Source: Sinorhizobium glycinis (GTDB lineage Bacteria > Pseudomonadota > Alphaproteobacteria > Rhizobiales > Rhizobiaceae). Taken from it: 64,000 nt of DNA. A program made the translations under genes and the position numbers. This document shows, in pieces, positions 63,848-64,000 of this stretch. The DNA lies in the NCBI RefSeq assembly GCF_001651865.1, contig NZ_LPUX01000064.1, forward strand, positions 785,260 to 849,259. The letters run 5' to 3'. The notes under the pieces are model-generated. The model had not been told where the DNA came from. It did not search any database and was given only the letters and a program-made list of their open reading frames with translations. Within the stretch, counting starts at the first letter, position 1; each line of letters starts with the position of its first letter.

Positions 63848-63926
63848 GCTACAGCGCCGTGCGCCTTTTCAGACGCACAAAAGGTCGCTGCAGCACTTTG
63901 AATTGCTGCATGTTTTTATCCTTGAT
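63848..63926. repeat. Repeat family C, copy 3 (inverted)
   Basis: On the minus strand it reads GGATAAAAACATGCAGCA, TTCAAAGTGCTGCAGCGAC and GTGCGTCTGAAAAGGCGCAC, ending GGCGCTGTAGC. It matches copy 2 closely. It lies 52 bases upstream of the sugar-binding-protein start and occupies much of the right-hand end (63797-64000), where no gene is seen. Confidence 0.85.
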
Positions 63927-64000
63927 GATGTGGACGCCCCCGCGCCGGCGGTTGCCGCTATGATGCCGGCCAGTTACCCGCAGCAAAAGAGGAGCGTTGA

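Overview
The window looks like a stretch of an Ensifer/Sinorhizobium (Rhizobiales, Alphaproteobacteria) secondary replicon of the pSymB type. The base composition is GC-rich. It carries a eukaryotic-type glutamine synthetase (GlnII) beside a DUF2735 gene, rhizobial intergenic palindromes, a plasmid-style LigD/Ku set, and many ABC, TTT and MFS uptake systems, each with its own regulator. No rRNA, tRNA, CRISPR array, intact insertion sequence or replication origin was seen.

Layout. 1-1.5 kb: a 5'-truncated FGE-sulfatase-domain protein and a secreted ScyD/ScyE-like propeller. 1.6-4.6 kb: DUF2735, glnII with a sigma-54 promoter, a HAD-IIA phosphatase and DUF2277. 5.1-8.7 kb: one very large FecR-TPR-beta-barrel protein. 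8.8-15.7 kb: a small DUF1127-like gene, tctCBA tripartite transport, an orphan periplasmic binding protein and a TctD/TctE-like two-component system. 15.7-19.5 kb: a D-threonate-type operon (DUF1537 kinase, PdxA2, TIM-barrel protein) with a divergent LysR. 19.9-26.4 kb: a myo-inositol ABC importer (ibpA-iatA-iatP) and an IolI-like isomerase, both with IolR-type operators, then a ParE/Phd toxin-antitoxin pair and a beta-hydroxyacid dehydrogenase. 26.5-32.6 kb: a repair block (LigD, Ku, a BRCT-HTH-TPR protein, an alpha/beta hydrolase, exonuclease III). 32.9-40.4 kb: ureidoglycine and glyoxylate metabolism (allE, IclR, gcl-hyi-glxR-glycerate kinase, allA). 41.7-48.0 kb: L-threonate/erythronate catabolism (MFS, ltnD, otnI, otnK; divergent LacI and otnC). 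48.3-55.4 kb: GntR, denD, an SDR and a MalFGK-type ABC importer. 55.4-58.2 kb: DUF6064, a Tat-exported aldo/keto reductase, a VOC protein and a YqjD-like membrane protein. 58.4-63.8 kb: an SMP-30 lactonase with a second RbsABC-type importer.

How it works together. Most of the window converts small sugar acids and C2/C4 acids into central metabolites. DenD (D-erythronate) and LtnD (L-threonate) should feed 2-oxo-tetronate to OtnI, OtnK and OtnC to give DHAP. The DUF1537 kinase and PdxA2 should do the same for D-threonate. AllE and AllA yield glyoxylate, which Gcl, Hyi, GlxR and the glycerate kinase turn into phosphoglycerate. Regulatory DNA is visible directly: three LacI operators, two GGAA-N6-TTCC sites, an 11-bp tandem repeat upstream of tctC, a GntR dyad and a sigma-54 promoter.

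Four repeat families are visible. Two of them bracket metabolic genes. A third forms the 3' ends of ligD and of the BRCT-HTH-TPR gene. That BRCT-HTH-TPR protein, overlapping ku, is the strongest candidate for something undescribed.
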